From Streptomyces violaceusniger (lineage in GTDB: Bacteria; Actinomycetota; Actinomycetes; Streptomycetales; Streptomycetaceae), in contig BJHW01000001.1 in the NCBI GenBank assembly GCA_005405945.1, positions 3,658,001 through 3,722,000 on the forward strand: DNA of 64,000 nt, read 5' to 3'. The notes below the pieces were generated by a model. The model saw only the letters and a program-made list of their open reading frames with translations. It ran no database searches and was not told the origin of the DNA. Positions 16,851-28,812 of this stretch are shown here, one piece after another; the stretch's first letter is position 1, and each line of letters opens with the position of its first letter. A program made the position numbers and the translations under genes.

Positions 16851-17441
16851 TCAGAGGCTCGCCAGGAAGCCGAGCGCCACCCGCCAGGTGGCCTCGGCGG
16901 CCTCCTTGTCGTAGTCCGGCAGCTCGGGGTCGGTGAAGATGTGCCCGGCCCCGCCGTAGCGGAAGACCTCCACATCGGCACCGGCCCGCCGCATCCGCAG
17001 ATACCAGGCGTTCAGCCAGTCGTGCGGCTCGAACGGGTCGGGGTCGGCCACGTGCAGCTGCACCGGCAGGTCGTCGGCCGCGGCGTCGTCGGCGATGTCC
17101 GAGGTGCCGTGCAGCAGGAGCAGTCCGCGCGCCTTGTCGTCGGCCAGCGCCAGGTTCTGCGCGAGCGAGCCGCCGAGCGAGAACCCGGCGTAGACCAGCC
17201 CGCGGTCCGAGTACGGCGCGGCGGCGGTGATGGCCCGTTTCAGCAGCTCGTCCCGGCCGATCCGCTCCTTGATCACCATGCCGTCCTCGACGGTTTCGGC
17301 GGTCTCCCCCTCGTACAGGTCCGGCACGACCACCTCATGCCCGGCCGCGCGCAGCCGGTCGGCCGCCTCGTGCACGGCGGGCCGCAGTCCGTACGCGGAG
17401 TGGAACAGCACAATCGTCGAGCTATCGGCCACCGCCGTCAC
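16851..17441 (-). CDS. Dienelactone hydrolase family protein
   Basis: This is a 196-residue alpha/beta hydrolase. The nucleophile elbow reads GFSLGG, the Asp candidate is in HVADPDPFEP, and the catalytic His is in GGAGHIFTD. The layout and length fit the dienelactone hydrolase family, but the nucleophile is Ser where classical members use Cys, so the substrate is probably a different ester or the protein has another role. The start is GTG at 17441 with GGAAGG about 8 bp upstream. It converges with the phosphodiesterase gene and diverges from the channel gene. No pathway neighbours are present. Confidence 0.85.
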   Translation of the reverse strand: MTAVADSSTIVLFHSAYGLRPAVHEAADRLRAAGHEVVVPDLYEGETAETVEDGMVIKERIGRDELLKRAITAAAPYSDRGLVYAGFSLGGSLAQNLALADDKARGLLLLHGTSDIADDAAADDLPVQLHVADPDPFEPHDWLNAWYLRMRRAGADVEVFRYGGAGHIFTDPELPDYDKEAAEATWRVALGFLASL

Positions 17442-17573
17442 TTTCCTTCCCGTTTCACTTTCCGTGGATCAGTCCCTCCCATCGTGCCAGTCGCGGTCTG
17501 AGGACGCCCGATCCGGGGAAGGCGGGACAGGACATCCTGGCGTCTCCCTTAGGGAAGGATGAGGTAGGTGTCC

Positions 17574-18718
17574 ATGGAGGACGTGCTGCGTCCGCTCATC
17601 GTCATCGGCGGCTCACTGGCCATCACCCTGTTCATCGGCTGGGCCGTCGACTGGCTGCTGCGGAGGGTCGACGCCCGGCACCCCGAGACCCCCCTGTGGG
17701 GCCATCTGCGCCGCTGCCGGCTCCCGCTTCAGGTGACCGTGTGCACGGCGCTGCTGAGCGGTTCGTACGACACGACGGAGGCGAGGGTCGTCCAGGAGCA
17801 CGGGGCGGCGATCGGCCAGGTGCTCGCGCTGGTGCTCATCGCGGCCACGGCATGGCTCATGGTGCGGGTCTCCTCGGCCATCGTGGAGTCCTCCTACTTC
17901 CGCTACGCCTCCTCCAGCGCGCACGACCCGCGCGGGTGCGCCGGGTGCGCACCCAGGTGACGCTGATCCAGCGGGTGGTGGCCGCGATCGTCGGCGTGGT
18001 GGCGGCCTCCGCCATGCTGCTGACCTTCCCGACGATGCGCACGGTCGGCACCTCCATGCTGGCCTCCGCCGGAATCCTCGGGGTGGTCGCCGGTGTGGCC
18101 GCCCAGTCCACGCTCGGGAACCTCTTCGCGGGGCTGCAGATCGCCTTCGGCGACATGGTGCGGATCGGCGACACGGTGGTCGTGGACGGCGAGTGGGGCA
18201 CGGTCGAGGAGATCACGCTGACCTTCCTGTCCGTACGGACCTGGGACGAGCGCCGGATCACCATGCCCGTGTCGTACTTCACCAACAAGCCGTTCGAGAA
18301 CTGGTCGCGGGGCGGCACCCAGAAGGTGGCCACGGTCTTCTTCCATCTGGACCACACCGCGCCGATCGAGGAGATGCGGGAGCGGCTGCGCGAGATCGTG
18401 CAGAAATCCCCGGCCTGGGACGGCCGGGACTGGAACCTGGTGGTGACGGACACCACCCCGAGCACCATCATGGTGCGGGCGCTCATCACGGCGCGGGACC
18501 CGGACGACGCGTGGACCGTGCGGTGTGAGGTGCGCGAGAAGATGATCACGTGGCTGCGGGACGCCCATCCGTACGCGCTGCCGCGCATCGCCACCGCACC
18601 GGCCGCACAGGCCCCGCAGGCGCTGCTGGAGAGCGAGCGCCGCCGTGAGCGCGAGCGCCACGATCATTTCGCCCGCTTCGAGGACGGGCTGCGCAAGGAC
18701 GCCCCGCGCTCGCGGTGA
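17574..18718 (+). CDS. MscS-family mechanosensitive ion channel (apparent frameshift)
   Basis: The restored protein is about 381 residues with several membrane helices. One is near the N-terminus (LIVIGGSLAITLFIGWAVDWLL) and others include VLALVLIAATAWLMVRV and VVAAIVGVVAASAMLL. The pore-lining helix and MscS beta domain follow (AGILGVVAGVAAQSTLGNLFAGLQIAFGDMVRIGDTVVVDGEWGTVEEI). These channels open under membrane tension and release solutes during osmotic downshift. The frame breaks near 17926-17930, where GACCCGCGCGG lacks one base before VRRVRTQVTLI. A GTG at 17568 is an alternative start. The C-terminal tail is charged (ERRRERERHDHFARFEDG). Confidence 0.88.
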
Positions 18719-18734
18719 AGCCAGCGTCAGGCCG

Positions 18735-19226
18735 CTACAGCGACCAGCCGGTGTCAGGGCGCTGCAGCGACCGTCGCATCGCCCGGTGCGGAATGCCGCT
18801 GCCCTCGTCGAACTCGGGGCCGAACGCCTCGTAGCCCAGCCGCTCGTAGAAGCCGAGCGCATGGGTCTGGGCCTCCAGGTAGACCTCGGCCAGACCGCGC
18901 CGCCGGGCCTCCGCCTCGACGGCCCGGACCAGGTCGGCCCCCAGCCCCGTGCCCCGCGCCGCCCCGGCCACCGCGAGGCGGCCGAGCACGGCGGTGGTGG
19001 CGCCGTCGACACCGGCGTGGCGGTACTTCTTGTCGGCGGCCGCGCCGTGCAGGAAACGGACGGTGCCCACGGGACGGCCTCCGTCGTCGGTGGCCAGGAG
19101 GTGGACGGCGTGCGCGTCGTACGCGTCCATCTCCTCCTCCTCGGGGATCCGCTGCTCGACCACGAAGACCTCGCGGCGGACCGCGAAGCAGCCGGACAGG
19201 TCCCCGTCGGTCACGACCTCGATCAC
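18735..19226 (-). CDS. GNAT-family N-acetyltransferase
   Basis: This is a 163-residue acetyltransferase. The acetyl-CoA binding motif is RLAVAGAARGTGLGADLVRA, and the later YLEAQTHALGFYERLGYEAFG segment is typical of the GNAT fold (ElaA-like subgroup). Start GTG at 19226 overlaps the stop of the pseudouridine synthase gene (GTGA overlap), so the two are translationally coupled. The acceptor substrate is unknown. It converges with the MscS gene, whose stop lies 16 bp away. Confidence 0.88.
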   Translation of the reverse strand: MIEVVTDGDLSGCFAVRREVFVVEQRIPEEEEMDAYDAHAVHLLATDDGGRPVGTVRFLHGAAADKKYRHAGVDGATTAVLGRLAVAGAARGTGLGADLVRAVEAEARRRGLAEVYLEAQTHALGFYERLGYEAFGPEFDEGSGIPHRAMRRSLQRPDTGWSL

Positions 19227-20163
19227 GCGCTCTCCGCCTTCACGATGTCCAGCGCACCGCGCAGATCGTCCGGGTAGGCGCTTTCGAACTCGACCCATCC
19301 GCCGTGGGCGGGGTGCTCGAAGCCGAGCCGCACGGCGTGCAGCCACTGCCGGGTCAGCTTCAGCCGCTTGGCGAGCGTCGGGTCCGCGCCGTAGGTGAGG
19401 TCGCCGACGCAGGGGTGGCGGTGGGCCGCCATGTGCACCCGGATCTGGTGGGTGCGGCCGGTCTCCAGCTTGATGTCCAGCAGGCTCGCGGCCCGGAACG
19501 CCTCGATGAGGTCGTAGTGGGTGACGCTCGGCTTGCCGTCCGCGGTCACCGCCCACTTGTAGTCGTGCTGGGGATGGCGGCCGATCGGGGCGTCGATGGT
19601 GCCGCTCAGCGGGTCCGGGTGGCCCTGGACCAGCGCGTGGTAGCGCTTGTCCACGGTGCGCTCGCGGAACTGCTGCTTGAGCACGGAGTACGCGAGCTCG
19701 GACTTGGCGACGACCATGAGCCCGGAGGTGCCGACGTCCAGCCGGTGCACGATCCCCTGGCGCTCGGCGGCGCCCGAGGTGGAGACGCGGAAACCGGCGG
19801 CGGCGAGCCCGCCGATCACGGTGGGGCCGGTCCAGCCGGGGCTGGGGTGGGCGGCGACGCCGACCGGCTTGGAGACGACCACGATGTCCTCGTCGTCGTG
19901 CACGATGTCCATGCCCTCGACGGGCTCGGCGACGATCCGCACCGGCGGCGCGGCCTGCGGCATCTCGACCTCGAGCCAGGCACCCCGGAGACGCGGTCGG
20001 ACTTCCCGGCGACGCTGCCGTCGAGCTGCACCTTTCCGGCGGCGGCCAGCTCGGCCGCCTTGGTCCGGGAGAAACCGAACATGCGGGCGATCGCGGCATC
20101 GACGCGCTCGCCCTCCAGACCGTCCGGTACGGGCAGGGTGCGGATCTCGGGAATCGTACTCAC
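19223..20163 (-). CDS. rluD: Ribosomal large-subunit pseudouridine synthase, RluA/RluD family (apparent frameshift)
   Basis: The restored product is about 313 residues. An N-terminal S4 RNA-binding domain (GERVDAAIARMFGFSRTKAAELAAAGKVQLDGSVAGKSDRV) is followed by the catalytic domain with the key Asp in IVHRLDVGTSGLMVVAKS and the family segment ETGRTHQIRVHMAA. It isomerises uridines in 23S rRNA (RluD-type by similarity). The exact positions cannot be told. The frame breaks near 19983-19986, where one C (G on the coding strand) seems missing between RVSGG and AWLEVE. The start at GTG 20163 (VSTIPEIRTLPV) is the likely one. The downstream GNAT gene is coupled, and lspA lies upstream on the same strand. 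Confidence 0.88.
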
Positions 20164-20257
20164 CCGACGAGTATGCCGGACCGGGAGCACCGGCTCGTAC
20201 GCCCGTCGGATACCGGCCGTGACGCCGCTCCCCGGGACCGGACCGGTGCCGGCCCCG

Positions 20258-20843
20258 TCAGTCCTTGTGAACCGTGCCGTCCGGGTCCAGACCGCGGAAG
20301 GACAGGATCACGATCAGGAATCCGCCGCACACGATGGCCGAATCGGCGAGGTTGAAGACCGCGAAGTGGGAGGGCGCGATGAAGTCGACGACCGCCCCTG
20401 GAAGTCCCCGGGCGCCCGGAAGATCCGGTCGGTGAGGTTGCCGAAGGCGCCGCCGAGCAGCAGCCCGAGCGCGATGGCCCAGGGCAGGCTGTGGAGCTTG
20501 CGGGCCAGCCGCGCGATCACCACGATGACGCCGACCGCGATCACCGTGAAGACGATGGTCATGGCCTCGCCGAAGCCGAACGCCGCCCCCGGTTGCGGAT
20601 CACCTCGAACTGCAGCCAGGTGCCGATCACCTCGACCGGAGCGTGGTGCTCCAGCTTCGCGACCACGGCCAGCTTGCTGGTCAGATCGATCAGATAGGCC
20701 AGCGCCGCGACCGTGAGGAGCACCCCGACGCGCCGCTTCCCCCTGCCCGCCGCGGCCTCATCGGATCCGGCGGCGCCGGCCCCGGCGCCTTCCTCTGCCT
20801 TCCCCGCGTCCGGCGTACCGATGGCCTGCTCCGCCTCTGTCAC
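20258..20843 (-). CDS. lspA: Signal peptidase II, prolipoprotein (two apparent frameshifts)
   Basis: The restored protein is about 195 residues. It has a hydrophilic Ala/Gly/Glu-rich N-terminal extension, then four membrane helices beginning VGVLLTVAALAYLIDLTSKLAVV. The two catalytic Asp residues are in GNLTDRIF and FNLADSAIVCGG. The enzyme cleaves the signal peptide of diacylated prolipoproteins in the membrane. The frame breaks near 20586-20590 (five C, six expected) and near 20395-20398. Adding one base at each joins IRNRG to AAFGFGEAM and FQG to AVVDFIAPSHFAVF, ending GTVHKD. It lies between rluD and the DksA-like gene on the same strand, the usual Streptomyces order. Confidence 0.9.
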
Positions 20844-20912
20844 GTGAGTCCCTCAACCTCGTGAGTCTGTCTCCCCTGTGAGGGACGAGGGTACGGCACA
20901 CGCGTACGGGCG

Positions 20913-21670
20913 TCAGCGCCGCTCCTGGCGCTGCTTGCACTCGACACACAGCGTGGCCCGGGGGAACGCCTGCATCCGCGCCTTGCCGATCGGGTTGCCA
21001 CAGCTCTCGCACAGCCCGTACGTCCCGGTGTCCAGCCGATCCAGGGCGCGCTCGGTCTGGAGCAGCATCTCGCGGGCGTTTCCGGCCAGGGCCATCTCGT
21101 GCTCGCGGGTGATGTTCTTGGTGCCGGTGTCGGCCTGGTCGTCGCCCGCGCCGTCGCCGGAGTCGCGCATCAGCCCGGTGATCGCCTCCTCGGAGGCGAG
21201 GATCTCGGTGCGCAGCCGACCGGCCTCGGTCAGCAGCCCGGCGCGCGCCTCGTCCACCTCCTCGGCCGACCAGGGGTCCTCGCCCGGGCGGACCGCGAGC
21301 TCGCCGGGGTCGACGGGGGCGCCCGCCGCACGGGCCTTGGGCAGGGGTGGCGCGGTCGTCGTGGCCTTCTTGTCGGTCGGCGCACCACCTGGGGTCTTCT
21401 TCGCAACCACTTTCCTGGCTCCCGTCTTCTTCGGGGCACCGCCTTGTCGGCGGGCGCGGCCTTCTTTGCGGGCGTCTCCGACGTCTTCTTCGGTGCGCTC
21501 TTCTTCGCCGCCTTGGCGTTCTTCGCCGCCTTGGCGGCGCCTTGCGCGGCGGCCCTGCCGGGTGCCGCGGTCTCGTTGACGGCCTTCTTGCCCGAGGCGC
21601 TCTTCTTGCCGGGCGCGGCCTTCGTCGCCTTCGCCGTGCTCTTCTGCACGGCGGTCTTTCTCGCCACCAT
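20913..21670 (-). CDS. DksA/TraR-type zinc-finger protein (apparent frameshift)
   Basis: The restored protein is about 252 residues. The first 110 or so are a Lys/Ala-rich histone-H1-like tail (KTAVQKSTAKATKAAPGKKS), and the C-terminal half carries the DksA/TraR zinc finger CESCGNPIGKARMQAFPRAT followed by CVEC. Family members bind RNA polymerase through the secondary channel. The role of this long-tailed actinobacterial type is not known to me. The frame breaks near 21433-21436, where one base restores PPKKTGARKVVAKKT. Start ATG is at 21670 (MVARKTAVQ). It is encoded upstream of lspA on the same strand and divergent from ileS. Confidence 0.85.
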
Positions 21671-22001
21671 GGCCGCGGCCCCTTCACATATTGTGATCTT
21701 GCGCGCGAATCGTTCCGGAACGATAAATCGACTCCGGACGGGCGGCAACGGGGCACGCCGCCCGATTCGCCCGGCTTGCCCGCACGACAATCCGGTCTCC
21801 ACCGTTGTGCCCCACTCCACGCCCGGTAATCCGTCCGGGATCCGGCACCCGGAGGTAACCCAGCGTGACGACCCTGATCGCGGCCCCCGGCGTCTGGCCA
21901 TTCGGGTCAGCCCCGGGGCCGGCCGTCCCCCGCTCGGCGCAGTGCCCCAGCGGTGACCGAGCAGTGCCATATTCGGTCGGCCCCGGTCTCCTCGGCCCCG
22001 T

Positions 22002-22007
22002 ACACTG
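22002..22007 (+). promoter_or_regulatory. Candidate -10 box of the ileS leader transcript
   Basis: TACACT at 22002-22007 would place transcription start near 22014, just before the first conserved T-box elements. No clear -35 hexamer is visible at the right spacing. Confidence 0.45.
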
Positions 22008-22013
22008 GGGCGC

Positions 22014-22262
22014 AGCGAAAGGCGTGGATGGGGACGAGTAGCGTCGTAGGCGGCCCAGAGCGACCCGGGGACGGTGTGAGCCCGGGGGCGAGCGCGATGT
22101 GAAGGATCACCCCGGAGCCGCCGGAAGAACGCCCGCCCTGGGTCAGTAGAACCGGCATCGCGATCCCAATGAGGGGGCCGGGAGCAGACCGCTGCCGGTC
22201 AAGGAGGGTGGTACCGCGGGAGCGCACGGCTCTCGTCCCTCCGACGGAAACGGAAGAGCACG
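22014..22262 (+). promoter_or_regulatory. T-box riboswitch, isoleucine-specific, upstream of ileS
   Basis: The leader carries the stem I signature GGATGGGGACGAGTAG (about 22026-22041) and a specifier loop with ATC (Ile) at 22106-22108 in GAAGGATCACC. It also has a stem II/III region, and the invariant T-box AGGGTGGTACCGCG at 22205-22218 that pairs with the tRNA acceptor end. Instead of a terminator with a U tract, the downstream CCTCCG (22238-22243) can pair with CGGAGG (22270-22275) at the ribosome site. This suggests translational control, as known for actinobacterial ileS T-boxes. Uncharged tRNA-Ile would raise ileS translation. Confidence 0.92.
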
Positions 22263-22288
22263 TGTCCGCCGGAGGAAGAAGAGCCCCG

Positions 22289-25426
<3,138 letters not shown>

Positions 25427-25451
25427 CGCTCCGCCGGGGGTTTGTTCCCCC

Positions 25452-25628
25452 ACCCGCCCCTTCCCACAACCGGGGCTCCGCCCCGGACCCCGGTCCTCAA
25501 CTGCCGGACGGGCTGATATTCAGCCCGTCCAGGGGGCACCTCCCAGCGGTAGCCGGGGGAGATTGAGGACACGCCCGAAGGGCGTCCGGGGTCCAGGGGC
25601 GGAGCCCCTGGATCGGGAAGGGGCGGGT
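25452..25628. repeat. Nested palindromic repeat element with 14-bp terminal inverted repeats
   Basis: The element is bounded by ACCCGCCCCTTCCC (25452-25465) and its perfect reverse complement (25615-25628). Nested inside are a GGGGCTCCGCCCC/GGGGCGGAGCCCC pair, GTCCTCAA with TTGAGGAC, and a central GGACGGGCTGA-TAT-TCAGCCCGTCC hairpin, followed by CACCTCCCAGCGGTAGCC, a motif common in Streptomyces intergenic repeats. It fills most of the 322-bp gap between ileS and divIVA, which holds no gene. It shares its ends with the element at 4407-5116. Confidence 0.8.
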
Positions 25629-25667
25629 AGGGGAAAAGCCCCGCCCCCACGGGCCGCGGGCGTGGCA

Positions 25668-25710
25668 AAGGGCCGGGCCCGGGAGCTCATCGCTCCCGGG
25701 CCCGGCCCTT
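25668..25710. terminator. Bidirectional terminator between ileS and divIVA
   Basis: A perfect 18-bp stem (25668-25685 and 25693-25710, beginning AAGGGCCGGGCCCGGGAG) with a 7-nt loop CTCATCG lies between the convergent ends of ileS and divIVA. Confidence 0.85.
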
Positions 25711-25748
25711 GTGATTGCCGAACGCTCCGCGCTACTACGCGCCCCGCG

Positions 25749-26918
25749 TCAGTTGTCGTCCTCGTCGATGAGGAAGCCCCGCATCGGGCTCGGCGCCTGC
25801 TGCATCGGCTGCGGACTCTGCGGCCGCACCGGTGCCATCGGCTGGGTCATCGCGGGAGACATCTGCTGCTGGCCACCGTAGGACGGTGCCCCACCGTTCT
25901 GGTTGTGGCCGCCCATCGACTGGTTGCCACCCATCGTGTGGCCACCCATCGAGCCGGCGCCGGCCGAGGCCATGGAGCCGCTCATCGAGGGCGACGGCGG
26001 CAGCGAGGCGGTCGCCGGGGTGCGCGGCGGGGCGAGCGAGTCGTCGGCCTGGTTCTCCAGCTGGCGCAGCTGGCTCTCCAGGTACGACTTCAACCGCGTG
26101 CGGTACTCGCGCTCGAAGCCGCGCAGGTCCTCGACCTTGCGCTCGAGCGTGGCACGAGCGGACTCCAGGGAGCCCATCGCGACACGGTGCTTCTCCTGCG
26201 CGTCCCGCTCCAGCGCGTCGGCCTTGGCGCGGGCGTCCCGCTCCAGGCCCTCGGCGCGGCTACGGGCCTCGCCGACGATCTTGTTGGCCTCGGAACGGGC
26301 CTCCGCGATCGCCTGGTCGGCGGTCTGCTGCGCGAGCGAGAGCACGCGCGCGGCGCTGTCGCCGCCCGGGCCCTGCCCCGGCTGTGGCAGCTGCGGGCCG
26401 CCGGGGCCACCGGGACCGCCGGGGCCGCCCGGGCCACCGGGACCGCCCATCGGGCCACCCATGGGGCCGCCGGGGCCCATGGGACCACCCTGCTGCATCG
26501 GACCGGGTCCGCCCTGCTGCATCGGACCGGGGCCACCCTGCTGCATCGGACCGGGGCCGTTCTGACCCATCGGACCGGCCGGCAGCTGCGGGGCTCCGCC
26601 CGGAAGTTGGGGCGGGCCACCCATCTGCTGCTGGCCGGGCGGCACCGGCTGCGGCGGTCCAGATATGGCGGCGGGCACGGGTGCGCCCGGCCGCTCCTGC
26701 TGTTCGGGAGGCTTGCGCATTCCTTGTTGCTGGCTCTGGGCCGCGGCACGCGTCGCGGCGGCCAGCTTGGCACGCAGGTCCTCGTTCTCCCGCAACAGCC
26801 GGGTCAGTTCGGCTTCGACCTCGTCGAGGAAGGCATCGACCTCGTCCTCGTCATAGCCTTCTCGGAGGCGGACGGTCGTGAACTGCTTGTTCCGCACGTC
26901 CTCGGGGGTCAACGGCAT
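25749..26918 (-). CDS. divIVA: DivIVA/Wag31 polar growth protein
   Basis: This is a 389-residue coiled-coil protein that marks hyphal tips and directs polar wall growth. The N-terminal DivIVA domain starts MPLTPEDVRNKQFTTVRLREGYDEDEVDAFLDEVE, which binds the curved membrane. A first coiled coil (LTRLLRENEDLRAKLAAATR) follows. Residues of about 80-175 are a Pro/Gly/Gln linker with repeats of GPGPMQQG and a collagen-like GGPGGPGGP stretch. A long coiled coil then runs from AARVLSLAQQTADQAIAEARSEA to LKSYLESQLRQLENQ, and the tail is Met/Gly/Gln-rich. It is the last gene of the leftward dcw group. Essential in Streptomyces as far as is known. Confidence 0.97.
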   Translation of the reverse strand: MPLTPEDVRNKQFTTVRLREGYDEDEVDAFLDEVEAELTRLLRENEDLRAKLAAATRAAAQSQQQGMRKPPEQQERPGAPVPAAISGPPQPVPPGQQQMGGPPQLPGGAPQLPAGPMGQNGPGPMQQGGPGPMQQGGPGPMQQGGPMGPGGPMGGPMGGPGGPGGPGGPGGPGGPQLPQPGQGPGGDSAARVLSLAQQTADQAIAEARSEANKIVGEARSRAEGLERDARAKADALERDAQEKHRVAMGSLESARATLERKVEDLRGFEREYRTRLKSYLESQLRQLENQADDSLAPPRTPATASLPPSPSMSGSMASAGAGSMGGHTMGGNQSMGGHNQNGGAPSYGGQQQMSPAMTQPMAPVRPQSPQPMQQAPSPMRGFLIDEDDN

Positions 26919-26967
26919 CTCTACTTCACCTCAACGTAGTCGTCGGCAATCGGCAAGACCGTATCGT

Positions 26968-27264
26968 TCACACCCTGCTCGCAAAATTGCTCACGACGGT
27001 GATCAGGATCCAGACGATGATCATCAGCACGAAGAAGGACAGGTCGAGCGCCACACCCCCGAGACGCAACGGCGGGATGAACCGCCGTAGCAGCTTGAGT
27101 GGCGGATCGGTCACAGTGTAGGTGGCCTCGAGGATGACCACCATCGCCCTACCGGGTTGCCACGAGCGCGCGAACTGGAAGACATAGTCCATCACGAGCC
27201 TGAAGATCAGCACGATCAGGTAGCAGTAGAGCGCGATGTAGATCACCTGTAGTGCGATGCCCAT
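26968..27264 (-). CDS. yggT: YggT/YlmG-family membrane protein
   Basis: This is a 98-residue protein with two hydrophobic blocks (IYIALYCYLIVLIFRLVMDYVF and LSFFVLMIIVWILITVVSNFA) around the loop TDPPLKLLRRFIPPLRLGGVALD, the conserved YggT/YlmG segment. ATG 27264 (MGIALQVIYIALY) is used. The frame extends upstream but that part is hydrophilic and overlaps the sepF gap. The family is consistently linked to sepF and divIVA in Gram-positive dcw clusters and is thought to help place division or envelope proteins. Its molecular role is unclear. It lies 49 bp from divIVA. Confidence 0.9.
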   Translation of the reverse strand: MGIALQVIYIALYCYLIVLIFRLVMDYVFQFARSWQPGRAMVVILEATYTVTDPPLKLLRRFIPPLRLGGVALDLSFFVLMIIVWILITVVSNFASRV

Positions 27265-27346
27265 CCCGCGCGTCCCTCTCCCCTGGTTCGTACTCGGCCT
27301 TTCGGCCTCGGATGACTCGGTGTTGCCGGTTTGCCGTTTTTGCGTC

Positions 27347-27966
27347 TCAGCTCTGGTTGAAGAACCCGCCCTCTGCGATACGGGCCTTGTCCTCCGCCGT
27401 GACATCGACGTTAGCAGGAGACAACAGGAACACCTTCTGCGTCACCCGCTCAATGCTCCCATGGAGACCGAACACCAGACCGGCCGCAAAGTCGACAAGT
27501 CGCTTCGCATCCGTGTCGTCCATCTCCGTCAGATTCATGATCACCGGAGTGCCCTCACGGAAGTGTTCCCCGATAGTACGGGCCTCGTTGTAGGTCCGGG
27601 GGTGCAGTGTGGTGATGCGGTACGGCTCCCGCTCGGACACGACCTTGGGCATGATCACTGGGGCGTTCTTCTCCAAGCTCTGACGTTCAGGTGTGATGGA
27701 TGCCACGGGGCAATTCGCGCGGGTCGCCCGGTTTCCGCCGCAAGAGGAGCCGGTTCACGTTGTGCGGGAGGGTGGACGACTCGCACAGATTCGCCCCTTT
27801 CCGGCCGTGGTTCGGGCTCCACCACCTGATGCCGCCGGCGGTCCCGCTCGCGCTCGGGCTCCGGCTCGGGCTCGAACTCGTCGTCGGGGTCGAATCCCCG
27901 GCCGTCGTACCCATCGTCCTCCACGAGGCCGAGGTAGACCGCCATCTTGCGCATCGCGCCGGCCAT
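27347..27966 (-). CDS. sepF: Cell division protein SepF (apparent frameshift)
   Basis: The restored protein is about 206 residues. The N-terminus MAGAMRKMAVYLGLVEDDGY is the membrane-binding amphipathic helix. A charged linker rich in Glu, Arg and Pro follows, then the C-terminal SepF domain (GTPVIMNLTEMDDTDAKRLVDFAAGLVFGLHGSIERV). SepF ties FtsZ polymers to the membrane and is the main Z-ring anchor in organisms without FtsA. The frame breaks at about 27707-27710, where the run on the coding strand has four C and five are needed to read ARIAPVASITPERQSLEK. The start ATG at 27966 matches other Streptomyces SepF N-termini. Confidence 0.92.
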
Positions 27967-28089
27967 TTTCTGCGTCCTCCGCTCTGTGGTGGATCGGCTC
28001 CGCCACCGGATGCCATGGATCCACGTGGCCCGCCCGCCTTTTGACGGGAATGACCATATTTTCTGCTGTGGTCCGACTTCTTCGCGACG

Positions 28090-28809
28090 TTACCGGAGCC
28101 TGGGTCGGACTCCGAGTACCGCAGTGCCGACGCGCACATGTGTCGCCCCCGCCGCCACCGCTTCCTCAAGGTCCGAGCTCATCCCCGCCGAGACCATGTT
28201 CGCAGCCGGATGGGCCACGCGCAGGCGGGATGAGATTTCCATCAGCCGGTCGAACGCCGCCCGCGGCCGCCCCTCATAGGGGCCCGTCAGCGGGGCGACG
28301 GTCATCAGACCGTCGAGCCGGAGCCCTTCGGCCTCAACCACGGACTCGGCGAGCCGTTCCACTCCGTCCGGTCCCACCCCTCCGCGCTCTCCCCGGTCAC
28401 TGGAGTCCACGTCGAGCGCGACCTGAATCAGGACGCCCAGCTCCCGCGCGGCCCCCACAGCCGCACGGGAGAGCGCGTCGACCAATCGCTTGCGATCGAC
28501 AGATTGCACCACATCGGCATAACTCGATACGGAACGCACCTTATTGGTCTGCAATTGCCCGACAAAGTGCCAGATCAATGGCAGATCCGCGCATTCCGCG
28601 GCTTTGGGGGCGGCCTCCTGGTCGCGGTTCTCGGCGACATGCCGTACGCCGAGTTCCGCGAGCAAACGGACATCGCTCGCCGGATAGGTCTTGGTGACCA
28701 CGATCAGGGTCACCTCTTCGCGCTTGCGACCGGCCTCGGCACAGGCGGCAGAGATACGTTCCTCCACCCGGGCCAGGTTCGCGGCCAGTTCCGCCTTGCG
28801 ATCCGTCAC
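28090..28809 (-). CDS. yggS: YggS/PLPBP pyridoxal-phosphate homeostasis protein
   Basis: This is a 239-residue protein with a fold-type III PLP domain. The PLP-binding Lys is in LIVVTKTYPASDV, and the phosphate-binding end is in SAGMSSDLEEAVAAGATHVRVGTAVLG. Family members carry PLP and balance B6 vitamers and amino acids rather than catalyse a known reaction. The start is GTG at 28809, three bases after the pgeF stop. In most family members the segment after VRHVAENR reads GEN-Q-E-A. Here it is NRDQEAAPKAAE, a small difference. Its place between pgeF and sepF is the standard actinobacterial order. Confidence 0.92.
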   Translation of the reverse strand: MTDRKAELAANLARVEERISAACAEAGRKREEVTLIVVTKTYPASDVRLLAELGVRHVAENRDQEAAPKAAECADLPLIWHFVGQLQTNKVRSVSSYADVVQSVDRKRLVDALSRAAVGAARELGVLIQVALDVDSSDRGERGGVGPDGVERLAESVVEAEGLRLDGLMTVAPLTGPYEGRPRAAFDRLMEISSRLRVAHPAANMVSAGMSSDLEEAVAAGATHVRVGTAVLGVRPRLR

Positions 28810-28812
28810 AGC

